This document shows positions 26,806 to 36,413 of a DNA stretch of 64,000 nt, in pieces (the stretch's first letter is position 1; each line of letters starts with the position of its first letter). The DNA comes from Labrenzia sp. 011. GTDB taxonomy: Bacteria > Pseudomonadota > Alphaproteobacteria > Rhizobiales > Stappiaceae. The notes under the pieces were generated by a model that saw nothing but the letters and a program-made list of their open reading frames with translations, was not told the DNA's origin and did no database searches. Location of the stretch: assembly GCF_003075075.1 (NCBI RefSeq), contig NZ_QCYM01000017.1:1-64000 (forward strand), given 5' to 3'. The position numbers and the translations under genes are program-made.

Positions 26806-27693
26806 TCAATCGTCGCTCATTGCGGCCGGCCCGACCTCGTAGGCTTCCTTTTCCCAGTCCTTCCGGGCTTCGAACATCAGCAGGATCGCGCCAGCGAAAA
26901 AGCATGCCGCTCCGATCAGCAGGTTGATGTTGGAGGCCGGAAGTATCCAGCCCGGCTCTTCGCCTGCGGGGACGTAAGCCAGCAGCGAGGAGGCCATGAA
27001 GGTGATGCATCCGATCAGGTTTATGAAAGTGATCCACCAGTCGAGCTGCCGTGGCCGGAACGACCAGTAGGCGTGACCGGTTTCGATATAGGCCAGATAC
27101 CCCGACACGAGAAACAATATCGAGCCGATCATTCCGGGGACCCAGATGATCAGGTCCTGGATGACCTGGCCGGAAGGCGCGTCAATCGCGTCGAAAGTGT
27201 TGAAATTGAAGGCCACCGTTCCGACGAATTGCGTGAGCGTGCACCACCAGCCGGAATTTGTGGGTTGCCACCCGATCAGGCGCAGCTTTTCCGGAGCCGG
27301 AGCCACGTCGGCAAGTTCGGAGAATTCCGGCGTGTTCGCCGCCTGAAAGTGCTGGAGAAAGCCGGCGAGGGTGAACGGGATGGAACCGCTGAAGAAGACG
27401 GTGCCGATTTGCGTCCCGGGCAGGGACGTGGTGACCAGTGCCAGCACGGCGCCGATCATGAAAAGCGCCGCTCCGATCGCGAAACTCAGGCCCATGAACC
27501 AGTTGTAGGCGGGCCGATGCCAGAACGTGGTGTCCTTCTGACCGGGCAGATGTACAAGCCCCTTGCGGTGCTGTCTCGCCCGCCAGATGAATTTCCTGTC
27601 ACGCAGACGGTAGGCTCTGTATGTGACGAAAGGCCAGGGTCCCTCCCGGTGAACCTCAATGGCGCCAGCCAGATTTCGCACGAAGCCGTTCAT
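26806..27693 (-). CDS. Six-helix integral membrane protein of unknown function
   Basis: A 295-residue protein with a basic, soluble N-terminal 65 residues and six predicted helices, around FMGLSFAIGAALFMIGAVLA, TVFFSGSIPFTLAGFL, WWCTLTQFVGTVAFNF, LIIWVPGMIGSILFLVSGYL, WWITFINLIGCITFMASSLL and LLIGAACFFAGAILLMFEAR. Repeats of W-W-x-T followed by F-x-G indicate an internal duplication. I recognise no named family with certainty. It is 154 bp downstream of the glutamate decarboxylase gene on the same strand and could be co-transcribed, but no antiporter motif is seen. Confidence 0.7.
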   Translation of the reverse strand: MNGFVRNLAGAIEVHREGPWPFVTYRAYRLRDRKFIWRARQHRKGLVHLPGQKDTTFWHRPAYNWFMGLSFAIGAALFMIGAVLALVTTSLPGTQIGTVFFSGSIPFTLAGFLQHFQAANTPEFSELADVAPAPEKLRLIGWQPTNSGWWCTLTQFVGTVAFNFNTFDAIDAPSGQVIQDLIIWVPGMIGSILFLVSGYLAYIETGHAYWSFRPRQLDWWITFINLIGCITFMASSLLAYVPAGEEPGWILPASNINLLIGAACFFAGAILLMFEARKDWEKEAYEVGPAAMSDD

Positions 27694-27847
27694 TCATTTC
27701 TCGCATGTCTCAAGGAAAGCGCACCGATGACGAAACAGGTCAGGCCGGGCGGCAGCCATCCGCCCGCTGACGGGTGAACGACTGCCATTCGCCCGGGATC
27801 GCTCCCATGGGATCATCCCCCGGGCGCCAATCCTGCCGGCAAGGGCC

Positions 27848-29227
27848 TCAGTGATGAAAGCCCGAAAAGTTGTCGCCATCCAGAGGCGTGGCCGGCTTGT
27901 AGGAAGACAGGTGGTCGAGCGCGGCCTTCACGTCCTGCATGAGTTGCGAACACAGGTCGAAACTGACTCCGTTGCGCACCAGGATTCGCTGGATCGCCTG
28001 ATCCTGGCAATTGGCCGGCAACGTGTAGGCGGGCACCTGCCAGCCGCGAACGCGCAGCCTGTCGGCGAGGTCGAACAGCGTGAAGCCGGGATCGATTCCC
28101 TCCTTGAGCTTCCAGGACACCGCCGGAATGCCGCGGGCCGGATCGCCGTCGAAAACGATGTCGAACAGCCCGAGCTTGCCGATCTCGTCGGCAAGGAACC
28201 GGGCGCTGCGATAACAGGCGCCATGCACCTTCGCGTATCCTTCGTGTCCCAGTCTCAGGAAATTGTAGTACTGGCAGACGATCTGGCCGCCGGGCCGGGA
28301 GAAATTCAGGGCAATGTCGCGCATGTTTCCGCCCAGGTAGTTCACCCAGAACACCATTTCCTCCGGCAGGTCCTTTTCCTCGCGCCACAGCACCCAGCCC
28401 ACACCCAGCGGAGCCAGGCCGAACTTGTGGCCGGAGGCATTGATCGAACGGACGCGCGGCAGGGAGAAGTCCCAGGCCAGATCGGGAGCGCAGAAGGGTG
28501 CCAGGAACGCGCCGCTGGCGCCATCAACATGGATGGGAATATCGAGACCGGTCTCTTTCTCGTACTGGTCGAGCGCATCGCTGACGGCCTTGACCGGTTC
28601 GAATTCGCCGGTGAAGGTGACGCCCAGTGTCGGCACCACGCCGATGGTGTTTTCGTCGCAGTATTTCAGGACCTCTTCCGGGGTCATGAGCAGGCGGCCT
28701 TTTTCCATCGGAATTTCGCGATGTTCGACATCCCAGTATCTGGTGAACTTGTGCCAGCAGACCTGGACCGGCCCGGTCACCAGGTTGGGCTTGTCGGTCG
28801 GCTTGCCGGCGGCGCGCCTGCTTGCTTCCCATCGCCGCTTCATGGCCAGTCCGCCGAGCATGGCCGCTTCACTCGAACCGGTGGTGGAGCAGCCGGTCGC
28901 CGGCCCCTTCGGCGCATGCCACAGGTCGGCGAGCATCTGGATGCAGCGTTTTTCGATTTCCGCCGTCTGGGGATACTCGTCCTTGTCGATCATGTTCTTG
29001 TCAATGCAATCATCCATCAACTGGTGAATCTCGGGCTCTTCCCAGGTCTGACAGAATGTCGCCAGGTTCTGCCGGGCGTTTCCGTCGAGCATCAGTTCGT
29101 CGCGGACGACGGCATAGACGTGGCGCGGATCGCGTTCGTTTTTCGGGAACGCGGTTTTCGGCAGCGCCGCTCCGGCGTCGCTGGCGCCGTAGACTTCATC
29201 AAACTCCGCATTGCGTCTCTTGCTCAT
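27848..29227 (-). CDS. gadB: Glutamate decarboxylase (PLP-dependent)
   Basis: A 459-residue enzyme converting L-glutamate to 4-aminobutyrate and CO2 in the cytoplasm. The PLP lysine is K268 in [13 protein letters not shown], with the cofactor-binding Asp at D235 in HVDGASGAF and the [14 protein letters not shown] loop at about 115-127, all as in bacterial GadA/B. The preferred start is the ATG at 29227 (MSKRRNAEF), not the longer frame from 29266. The N-terminal segment that serves for membrane targeting in E. coli is different here, and the C-terminal His-rich plug ends FSGFHH. No GadC-type antiporter lies beside it. The nearby glutamate-receptor-like channel suggests that amino-acid signalling or acid resistance is a local theme. 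Confidence 0.96.
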   Translation of the reverse strand: MSKRRNAEFDEVYGASDAGAALPKTAFPKNERDPRHVYAVVRDELMLDGNARQNLATFCQTWEEPEIHQLMDDCIDKNMIDKDEYPQTAEIEKRCIQMLADLWHAPKGPATGCSTTGSSEAAMLGGLAMKRRWEASRRAAGKPTDKPNLVTGPVQVCWHKFTRYWDVEHREIPMEKGRLLMTPEEVLKYCDENTIGVVPTLGVTFTGEFEPVKAVSDALDQYEKETGLDIPIHVDGASGAFLAPFCAPDLAWDFSLPRVRSINASGHKFGLAPLGVGWVLWREEKDLPEEMVFWVNYLGGNMRDIALNFSRPGGQIVCQYYNFLRLGHEGYAKVHGACYRSARFLADEIGKLGLFDIVFDGDPARGIPAVSWKLKEGIDPGFTLFDLADRLRVRGWQVPAYTLPANCQDQAIQRILVRNGVSFDLCSQLMQDVKAALDHLSSYKPATPLDGDNFSGFHH

Positions 29228-29312
29228 TACACTCTCCAGGCGTGTGAAACTGAATTTTGCCGGCACGACACCGGATTGTGATCGTCACTGCACGGGCGCG
29301 CAGCACCGGCCG

Positions 29313-30428
29313 TCACTTTTGGGCAGTACCCTGCAGGTGCGTGGTCGCATCCGTCTGGCCGCCTTTCAATGCGGAAATGGGCATGATGCCCACGTCCGAT
29401 CCCCGGGACAGGACACCAAGGTCAAAGCTCGAATAGTTCAGGCTACCATAGGTCCGCACATGGAACAGCTTGCGATCGAGGTCCGAGAGGTTCGTCCAGC
29501 TCGTGAATTCCGTGGCATAGGCTTCCGCGCTCCCCGACGAGAGACCGGCAACCTCCAGGTGACCGCCCCCCTCTTCCGGATAGTCGATGGTCACGCCCCG
29601 GGCGCGGTCGAAATTGTTCATGACGTGGGCCAGGGTCACGACCGCCTCGTCGGGCGAGGCGGCCTTTTCCGTGAACTGGGCGTAATAGGCCGCGCGCACG
29701 AAGCGGCCCACGGAGGTGTTCGACGCCGGCAGACCGGCGGTTGCGATGCCCGAGTCCGGCTGAACGGCATGATAATCGCCGAATTGCGCGCTCGTCTTGT
29801 CCACGTTGGACAGGAACGTGTAGTTGTCCAGATTGGTCAGGTGCCAGGGAAACTCCGGCCCGTTGGTCATCACCCCGACGGGATTGTCATAGAGCGACAT
29901 CTTTCCGAGATTGAACTCGACCACGAGCGACGCGCCGCTGGCGTCGTGAACAACGTAATGGAAAGGCGATTCGACACCTCCCAGCAGCGCTAGAGGCTCA
30001 AGCAGAACCGGCTGGTCTTCCAGTGCCTTCCTGACCTGCGCGACCGTCGCGAACTGGCTGAGGGCCCAGGAGCCGAGATCCGACGCGGAAAGCACTGCGG
30101 CCGTCGTCTCGACGGACTGCTGCTTTCCGCCGGCAGACGGGTAGGAAAGCAGACTGAAGGTCAGGCCCTGCTCGTTCATGCCTTCAAGGGGCTTGAGGTC
30201 CTGATAGGTCAGGGGATTGTCGGGGGTAGGCCTGCGGCCGGGCATGGTGATGCCGATGAAGGCGTAATTGCCGGTGAACTCAAGATCGGGATGTCCCTCG
30301 ATTCGGGACTTGTAGGCCAGTGCCTTCGGGAAGAAGACAATCTGGTAGGGAAGCTCCATCGTGAGTTCCAGTGTTCTTCCAAGGTAAACCTTGCCCGCGG
30401 CATCGCGGTAAATAAGTGATGTGCACAT
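29313..30428 (-). CDS. Choloylglycine hydrolase / penicillin V acylase family enzyme
   Basis: A 371-residue N-terminal-nucleophile hydrolase. The catalytic Cys is residue 2, exposed by removal of Met (MCTSLIYRD). R18 (YLGRTLE) and E21 take the usual Arg and Asp/Glu positions. The oxyanion Asn is in MTNGPEFPWHL and the second Arg in GRFVRAAYYA. It hydrolyses a linear amide such as penicillin V, conjugated bile acid or acyl-homoserine lactone. No signal peptide precedes Cys2, so the enzyme is cytoplasmic, unlike most Gram-negative relatives. It is 143 bp downstream of the efflux operon and may follow it transcriptionally. Confidence 0.9.
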   Translation of the reverse strand: MCTSLIYRDAAGKVYLGRTLELTMELPYQIVFFPKALAYKSRIEGHPDLEFTGNYAFIGITMPGRRPTPDNPLTYQDLKPLEGMNEQGLTFSLLSYPSAGGKQQSVETTAAVLSASDLGSWALSQFATVAQVRKALEDQPVLLEPLALLGGVESPFHYVVHDASGASLVVEFNLGKMSLYDNPVGVMTNGPEFPWHLTNLDNYTFLSNVDKTSAQFGDYHAVQPDSGIATAGLPASNTSVGRFVRAAYYAQFTEKAASPDEAVVTLAHVMNNFDRARGVTIDYPEEGGGHLEVAGLSSGSAEAYATEFTSWTNLSDLDRKLFHVRTYGSLNYSSFDLGVLSRGSDVGIMPISALKGGQTDATTHLQGTAQK

Positions 30429-30571
30429 TTCCCGGACTTCCAGTTGTTGAATTTTCAGCGGTCCAAATTGATTTTCGACTTGTCTTTCGTCAGTACGATG
30501 AACAGCTCCTGTCTGCTTCGGGCCCTGTCATTCTGCGCAATGCGCCCGGAACAGGCCCTGTTAACGTTGGA

Positions 30572-32080
30572 TCACCTGACCGTCGTGAGCGGTGAGGTGG
30601 AAGATGTCATCGCGCCCAGAGAGAACGCCAGAGACGCGGCGGCAACCAGAGACGCCGCATGGGCCTCCGCCTGCGCCTGGCGGGCATCCAGAAGGCCGCT
30701 GTCGGCAAGCGTGACATCCGTGATCGTGCCCAGACCGTTTCGGAACGCGTCGAATGCCGCATCAAAGGTCAGGCTTGCGGCAGCTCTCAATTCGGTCGCC
30801 GCGGCATAGGCCTCCAGAGATGAACGCAGGTTGTCGGACGCAATCACGATCTCGCGCATTGCCGTATTGCGCGTCTGCTCGAAGCTCGCCTGGGCCGAAG
30901 CCGTGACGGATTGCGCCCTCTTTCGGCTCGCGCTTCGAAGACCTCCGTCGTAGAGTGGAATGCTAACGCCGACGAAAACGCCGGTCGACCCTGTCTGGAC
31001 CCCGACTTCCGGCAGGTTGCCGACCTGAAAACCGGTCTGGTTGGAGGCGGCGATGCCGCTCAGATAGACTTTCGGCAGAAACTCGGCGGTCGCGGCCCGT
31101 TCGTTCGCCTCGCTGGCCTTGACGGCGGCGTAGCTGGCCAGGACATCCGGTCTGCGCGCCAGGGCCGTTTCGATGAGCTTGTCCGTCGGAAGGGCACTGG
31201 CGCGAGGCAGGCGACGGTCGGCGACGGAGACGATCCTGATTTCGGACCTTGGCGAAATGCCGACCGCGCCGATCAGCTCATGATAGGCGTCACGGCGCGC
31301 ATCCACCGCCTGTACGCGCCTGAGCCTGGCTTGCGCTGCAAGCTGGTTCGCCTGGGCCACTTCGATTTTCGTTCCGGTCCCATTCTTGAATCTGGACTCC
31401 GCCGCGGCCATGACTTCCCGACTGTTTCGCACTGCCTGGTCGGCGATCTTCACGTTGGTCTGCGCAAGGTCGTAGCGGTAATAGGCCTGGGTCACACCGT
31501 AAATCAGTGCCTGATGGGTTCCGTTGAAGCCCACATTCGCTGCGAAGGCATTCTGCTTGGCCGCATCCCGCCACGCCTGGCGCTGGCCAAAGTCGAAGAC
31601 GAGCCATTGCAGCGCCAGATTTGGGGTCGCCCCCTTGACCGTGGTCGTCAGGTCGAACGTTCCGCCCTCGATGTCGGGAACCGGGGTGACGACTTCGCTC
31701 CAGCCGCCGATCACGTTTCCGGTCAGGACCGGAAGGAACGTCGCCTCCACCATGCCGACAGACAGGGCGGCCTGACGCGCCCTTTCCCATGCGACACGGG
31801 TCGAGGGATGGTTCTTCTGCGCCAGATCGATCAGTTCCGCCAGTCCATAGGTCGCATTCACCTTCACTTCCCTGGAGCTGCCTGCAACTTCCGGATTTGC
31901 CGGAACGGAGAAGTCGGATGAGGCGCCGGTGCTGTCCTTCGGGTGCCAGGCCTGGTCGGGAGCGGAAGGCGCATCGCGGTAGGAATCGGCGACGCAGCCG
32001 GAGAGAATTGCGGCAACGCACAGGATCGGCCCGAATTTCGGCGCTCTTTCTCGGACTGACTGGCAATGCCGACGCATCAT
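30572..32080 (-). CDS. Outer-membrane efflux lipoprotein, TolC/NodT family (MdtP-like)
   Basis: A 502-residue outer-membrane channel protein. The signal ends in the lipobox AAILSGC, so the mature N-terminal Cys24 is lipidated. Two OEP domains follow: first half with YGLAELIDLAQKNHPSTRVA and WERARQAALSVG, second half with TDKLIETALARRPDVLASYA and VGVSIPLYDGGLRSAS, the standard TolC repeats. Long coiled-coil helices alternate with short strands. It completes the tripartite efflux pump formed by the two proteins encoded upstream. Gap of 44 bp to the FUSC gene. In E. coli mdtNOP the order is the same. Confidence 0.93.
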   Translation of the reverse strand: MMRRHCQSVRERAPKFGPILCVAAILSGCVADSYRDAPSAPDQAWHPKDSTGASSDFSVPANPEVAGSSREVKVNATYGLAELIDLAQKNHPSTRVAWERARQAALSVGMVEATFLPVLTGNVIGGWSEVVTPVPDIEGGTFDLTTTVKGATPNLALQWLVFDFGQRQAWRDAAKQNAFAANVGFNGTHQALIYGVTQAYYRYDLAQTNVKIADQAVRNSREVMAAAESRFKNGTGTKIEVAQANQLAAQARLRRVQAVDARRDAYHELIGAVGISPRSEIRIVSVADRRLPRASALPTDKLIETALARRPDVLASYAAVKASEANERAATAEFLPKVYLSGIAASNQTGFQVGNLPEVGVQTGSTGVFVGVSIPLYDGGLRSASRKRAQSVTASAQASFEQTRNTAMREIVIASDNLRSSLEAYAAATELRAAASLTFDAAFDAFRNGLGTITDVTLADSGLLDARQAQAEAHAASLVAAASLAFSLGAMTSSTSPLTTVR

Positions 32081-32124
32081 GCTCTCCGCAATAAATAATC
32101 AAACGCCGCAGGCGCCTGGACGGG

Positions 32125-33945
32125 TTAGCTCCGCAATTCCGCTGCCGACCTGGAAAGTCGCGGAACAGAAGACGGGGCTGACGGGAAATTTCCGAGGCTG
32201 CTCAGAACGGAATGGGCTTCCTCACCGGACATGCTACCGGTCCCGAGATCGATTGATAAGTCCCTGAGCTGATGAATCTCCCGATTCAATCGCGAGACGA
32301 CATCGTCTGACGGCTTCAGGCTGGCGGGTTCGAAGAAAATCGTGTCCATCAGCCTCCCCGCTTCGGCCAGTTCCACGTTCGCCTGAGTGACCTCGTCGAA
32401 CCGCAGCGCGGGCGATGCCTGCGACGCCGCGCGGTCGAGGGAGGCAATCGCGGCCGATATTCTGGCGACGACTGTCTTGAAGGCACTCCTGGGCCAGACC
32501 TGTGTAAACATGAGATAGATCGCCAGATTGCCGACCAGGATTCCGATGATCCGGTCGCTTGCCTGGGAGAATTCGAAACTCGGTCCGAAATCGTTGAGGA
32601 CCGTGAGCAGGAAAGCGAGGGCGATCTGCACGCCTGCGTAGTTGATCCGTTCGTCTCCGGACGAGACCCAGGCACCGATGAAGACACCGCAGAAGACCAG
32701 TGCCATAAGGCTGCCGATCGAGGTGATGTGCGGCATGACGAGGACCAGCGCGGCAACGCCGAGCGCCGCACCGATCAGGCAGCCGCCAATTCTGAGCAGC
32801 AGCTTGTGAACCGTCTCGCCGACACTCCCCAGGGAGGCGACGTAGCAGGTGATCATGGCGGTGTGAATGCCGTTCCACTGAATGCCGGTATAGATGAGAT
32901 AGCAGAGAATTGCGGCCGAGGCGGTCTTCAGCGCAAAGCGCAGATGATCGGGATTGCTGAGGGCGTCTTCAGCGAACAGGGGCGGCATGACAAATTCGGG
33001 AGTGGCGCCGCCATCGGCGTTGCCCAGCCTGTCGAGGAGCTGCCACAACGTCGAGCCATGACCATGCGTGCCGGACTCCGGATCGGCCACGGGCGGCATT
33101 TCGCCTGCCTCGATGCGATCGGCCGCGGCGGTCAGGGCATGCTTCAACTCCGCAACCTCATCGGCGGGAGCATCCGGTTTCAGGCCCGCGACGGCCAGAA
33201 GGATCCGACAGCTGGTTTCAATGGCTCCCGTCAGCCAGAGCGTCTGAGCCCCGGGGGCCAGATGCAGCAGCCGGGCCAGCTTCATCCGCTGCAGCGCTTC
33301 CTGGTTCCCCTCGCCGAGAAGGTCGGCGAGATCCTCCGGGGCCGTGCCTGTTGCGATCCGGTCAGCCGACAACCGCAGCCGTTCCACGATCTTCTCGCGC
33401 ACCAGTCTTTGCGGCGACGGGCCGGCAAGCAGGCTGAACACGAACATCACCGCCATCGGTACCGCCACCATTTTCCAGGCCATCAGCAGGCCCTGGTCGG
33501 CGACTTCTCCAACCGGCACATCGGTGACCAGGGTCAATATGAAGGCAATGATCAGGCCGATGATGGCGGCCTGTTCTCCCAGGGTGGTGGCGGAACTGAG
33601 GTAGAGGAACACGAACGAGGCCGTGAACATGGCGGCAAGCCGCATCGCGGGACTGTCTATGGTGGCGTTGATCAGGGGGATCATGCCCGCCACCACCAGG
33701 GTCGCCAGCAGAATGAGGCCGATCCCCATGACGCAATTGTTGAAGGCGTCCCGCTTCATCAGGAAAATCACGAGGTAGAGACTGATCGACGCTTCCGGAA
33801 CCCGGTAGGTCATCGAGACCGCCGCGGCCAGCGCGCACACGAGCGCCACCTGCCAGGTCAGCTGGAAACGGCCGGGAAAGGGTGCCAGATCCCGAAGAAT
33901 CCGCTGCAGAAAAGCCGGTTCATGCACCTCAGCAGGCCTGGTCAT
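32125..33945 (-). CDS. Fusaric-acid-resistance-type inner-membrane exporter (FUSC family, MdtO-like)
   Basis: About 606 residues. Two membrane halves of six helices each (for example VALVCALAAAVSMTYRVPEA near 35-55 and LVLVMPHITSIGSLMALVFC near 390) are separated by a soluble region, the typical FUSC/AaeB layout. The second half shows RFALKTASAAILCYLIYTGI and the ITCYVASLGSVGETVHKLLL motif. The chosen start (ATG at 33945) overlaps the HlyD-like gene by 17 bp; a GTG nine codons earlier is also possible. It exports aromatic acids or related compounds using the proton gradient together with the periplasmic adaptor and outer-membrane factor. Confidence 0.92.
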   Translation of the reverse strand: MTRPAEVHEPAFLQRILRDLAPFPGRFQLTWQVALVCALAAAVSMTYRVPEASISLYLVIFLMKRDAFNNCVMGIGLILLATLVVAGMIPLINATIDSPAMRLAAMFTASFVFLYLSSATTLGEQAAIIGLIIAFILTLVTDVPVGEVADQGLLMAWKMVAVPMAVMFVFSLLAGPSPQRLVREKIVERLRLSADRIATGTAPEDLADLLGEGNQEALQRMKLARLLHLAPGAQTLWLTGAIETSCRILLAVAGLKPDAPADEVAELKHALTAAADRIEAGEMPPVADPESGTHGHGSTLWQLLDRLGNADGGATPEFVMPPLFAEDALSNPDHLRFALKTASAAILCYLIYTGIQWNGIHTAMITCYVASLGSVGETVHKLLLRIGGCLIGAALGVAALVLVMPHITSIGSLMALVFCGVFIGAWVSSGDERINYAGVQIALAFLLTVLNDFGPSFEFSQASDRIIGILVGNLAIYLMFTQVWPRSAFKTVVARISAAIASLDRAASQASPALRFDEVTQANVELAEAGRLMDTIFFEPASLKPSDDVVSRLNREIHQLRDLSIDLGTGSMSGEEAHSVLSSLGNFPSAPSSVPRLSRSAAELRS

Positions 33946-34966
33946 GATGGATGATCGTATTGGCGGAAGCACCGACCCGCATCAGGTCGGCCGGGGGATC
34001 GATGAGGCGAATGCGCACCGGAAAGCGCTGCTGTATGCGCACCCAGTCAAGGGACTTGGGAACGATCGGCAGGCTGATCGGCAAGTCGAGAAGCTCTTTT
34101 GAACTGACCCCCCAGCCGATCCCCTCGACAACACCCCTGATTTTGGTCTTGCGGCTGGAGAGCGCATAGACGGTCGCGCAATCGCCCACCGAAATCTCCG
34201 GCAGGCTGGTTTCCAGATAGGCGGCGGAGGCATACCAGGTATCGGTCTTGATCAAGGTGAAGATCCGCTGGCCCGGCAGCACATATTCGCCCGAGGAAAT
34301 GTTGAGGCCGACGATCCGGCCATCGTGGGGGGCGCGTATCGTCGTGTTGGAAAGCTCATGCTCGGCCAGGGCCAGTGCCGCCCGCCTCGCGGTTACCAGG
34401 GATTCGGCGGCCGCTTCCGTGCGGACCAGCGCCTCGGCCGCCTCGAGCTGTTTCAGCGCCTCATTCAGGCTGACCTGTGCATCCTTGCTTGCCGAGCGCG
34501 CGGTATCCACCTGCTGGGCGGAAACATACCCCTTCTCCTCCATGGGCAGGAGGCGGTTCAGCGTCTGGGTGGCCAGTTCCAGATTGGTTTCGGCACGCTG
34601 CACCTGTTCCTCGGCAATGGCGACATTGGCGAGCTGCGCCTGGATGTTCTGTGCCTGATCCGTCTGTTCCGCCAGTGCGATCTGGAGATCCGCCCGCGTT
34701 TGCTCCACGGCGAGCCTATAGGGCGTCGGATCCAGCTCGAACAGGACGTCCCCCTTCTTGACGAAGGCGTTGTCCCTGACAGGCAGATTGACGATCCGGC
34801 CGGCGACCGAAGGCGCAATGTGAACGACGTCCGCGTTGAGAATGGCATCGTCCGAAGCCGAGACTTCGGAAGAGGCCCGGACCCCGAGGACGACAGCCGC
34901 GACGGCGGCCGAAATCAGGATCAGGCTGACAAGTGTTCCGGCGATTTTCGCGTTTCTGCTGGTCAC
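33929..34966 (-). CDS. HlyD-family periplasmic adaptor (EmrA/MdtN-like)
   Basis: A 345-residue adaptor when started at the GTG at 34966, which has AGGAGG 11 nt upstream. The longer frame from 35056 runs through the preceding gene. One N-terminal helix (IAGTLVSLILISAAVAAVVL) anchors it. Barrel-sandwich lipoyl halves are at GRIVNLPVRDNAFVKKGDVL and IRAPHDGRIVGLNISSGEYV, separated by a coiled-coil hairpin (about 75-190). It bridges the FUSC exporter and the outer-membrane channel. It sits 20 bp after the small YtcA-like gene and overlaps the FUSC gene. Confidence 0.93.
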   Translation of the reverse strand: MTSRNAKIAGTLVSLILISAAVAAVVLGVRASSEVSASDDAILNADVVHIAPSVAGRIVNLPVRDNAFVKKGDVLFELDPTPYRLAVEQTRADLQIALAEQTDQAQNIQAQLANVAIAEEQVQRAETNLELATQTLNRLLPMEEKGYVSAQQVDTARSASKDAQVSLNEALKQLEAAEALVRTEAAAESLVTARRAALALAEHELSNTTIRAPHDGRIVGLNISSGEYVLPGQRIFTLIKTDTWYASAAYLETSLPEISVGDCATVYALSSRKTKIRGVVEGIGWGVSSKELLDLPISLPIVPKSLDWVRIQQRFPVRIRLIDPPADLMRVGASANTIIHHDQAC

Positions 34967-34986
34967 GGAATTCGGTGCCTCCTGGC

Positions 34987-35265
34987 TCAAAAGACGGTCA
35001 GCTCGATGAGCGCGGCAATCCCGGCGACCAGAGAGAGGTACATGGCGCCCCGCCATCGGAGGATGTTTTCAAGACCGGTCGCCACGAAGAGGATGCGCAG
35101 GACGACGGTCAGCAGGACCGCGGCCGCGACAGACAACAGCCAGGAGGGAAAGTAGCTTCCGAACATGGGAACACTCGGCGCCGCAGCCTGAGCACCGCCG
35201 CCGGAAAACACCCATAGGAGGAGAACAGCGGGCACGATGCGGGTCCGGGCTCTCCGTTCCTTCAT
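34987..35265 (-). CDS. ytcA: YtcA-family small membrane protein
   Basis: A small protein of about 92 residues from the ATG at 35265; GTG at 35271 or ATG at 35277 are alternatives, and GGAAGG lies immediately before. It has a hydrophobic leader (RIVPAVLLLWVFSGGG), the block SVPMFGSYFPSWLLSVAAAV, and a second and third helix ending YLSLVAGIAALIELTVF. This matches the pattern of E. coli YtcA (P.IGAYYPSWFF...), which precedes mdtNOP. The lipobox Cys of the E. coli protein is replaced by Gly here. Its function in the pump is unknown. First gene of the four-gene leftward operon. Confidence 0.78.
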   Translation of the reverse strand: MKERRARTRIVPAVLLLWVFSGGGAQAAAPSVPMFGSYFPSWLLSVAAAVLLTVVLRILFVATGLENILRWRGAMYLSLVAGIAALIELTVF

Positions 35266-35339
35266 GAACACGTCCATCCTTCCATTGCACTGCGCTTCCC
35301 GGTCACGGAAACCGGGGGGATAACCAGCCGTTTCGACAA

Positions 35340-36413
35340 TCAGTTGTCACCGAAATACTCCTTGCGAAGATCGTTGATTACACCCTCTTCATGGGCGCCC
35401 ACGACCTCTATCGTCATCGCCCGCCTGAGGGAACTGCCGTGAGGAAGACCGAAGCCGTATTTCTCCGGCTGAAAAATCGGCCCGACCACCTTGAGACCCG
35501 CCTGCGGATTTCTGTACAGGTAATACTCCAGAACCGGGGCATCACCAATGATCGCTTCCACCCAGCCGTTTTCCAGAGCCTCGACGGAGGCCCTGAGGTT
35601 CCTGGTGGAGATCGAGGTGATGATGGAATCATGCGCGAATTCCTCCGCGCTGCTGCCTTCGGAAACCGCAACCGTTCTGCCGGCCAGATCGGAGACGTCG
35701 TTGATGGTTCCGGTCAGCGTCAGGCTTGTCATGACACTGGTGACCGAAGAGGTGACATAGGCCATGACGGCGATCCCGCACACGAGCCACAGCGCCTGCC
35801 AGATCCGGCCCACCCAGCCGAACAGGTTCTTGCGTTTCGGTGCCTTGCCCGAAGTGACGACGGACATGACCGAATAGAAGCTCTCGGCGATGCCCTCGGT
35901 CCATTCGCGCGGAAAGCCAGTGTCGAACTTCCGGTCGAAAAGGGTCATGCCGATGGTCGAGACAACAATGATGAACGCAAGCCAGGCATAGGCCTTGAGA
36001 TAGCCTGCATCCCTCAGCCCCGCGACCACGCCCCAGAAGCCGACGCGCGGTGTTTCGCTGGCCATGATACGCAAACCTGCGTCGAACCACGGCTGTGTAA
36101 AGTCGAAACGGGCGGCGCGCTTCTCGGTGATGGTCAGATTGGTGACGGCAAGATCGACATTCTCGGCCGCAACCGCATCAACCAGCTGACCAACGGTTTC
36201 GAAAGGCAGGTAATCGTATTCGACGCCGATCTCGCCGGCGATATATTCCCACAGGTCGACCGCCATGCCTGAAACTTCGTCCCCTTCGATCATGACAAAG
36301 GGAGGACTTTCGTGAATACCAACCAGAATTTTCCGGGCCGGGTCCTCCTCCTGCGCGAAGGACAATGTTGAAAAGCAGATTAGCGCGGCAAACGCGGCGA
36401 GAACTCGCAGCAT
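35340..36413 (-). CDS. Prokaryotic ionotropic glutamate receptor-like ligand-gated channel
   Basis: A 357-residue protein from the ATG at 36413 (frame extends to 36470, but the signal peptide MLRVLAAFAALICFSTLSFAQ starts here). Order: binding lobe S1 (about 25-125), helix M1 (YAWLAFIIVVSTIGMTLF, about 142-159), pore loop (about 174-190), helix M2 (about 204-226, WQALWLVCGIAVMAYVTSSV), lobe S2 (about 235-355). This is the GluR0 arrangement. The ligand carboxylate Arg is expected in ITEKRAARFDFTQPW and the amino-group Asp is D291 in IIGDAPVLEYY, so an amino acid ligand is likely. The potassium filter GYG is replaced by TSG (SVVTSGK), so ion selectivity may differ. Stands alone between the efflux operon and a sugar operon. 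Confidence 0.88.
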   Translation of the reverse strand: MLRVLAAFAALICFSTLSFAQEEDPARKILVGIHESPPFVMIEGDEVSGMAVDLWEYIAGEIGVEYDYLPFETVGQLVDAVAAENVDLAVTNLTITEKRAARFDFTQPWFDAGLRIMASETPRVGFWGVVAGLRDAGYLKAYAWLAFIIVVSTIGMTLFDRKFDTGFPREWTEGIAESFYSVMSVVTSGKAPKRKNLFGWVGRIWQALWLVCGIAVMAYVTSSVTSVMTSLTLTGTINDVSDLAGRTVAVSEGSSAEEFAHDSIITSISTRNLRASVEALENGWVEAIIGDAPVLEYYLYRNPQAGLKVVGPIFQPEKYGFGLPHGSSLRRAMTIEVVGAHEEGVINDLRKEYFGDN

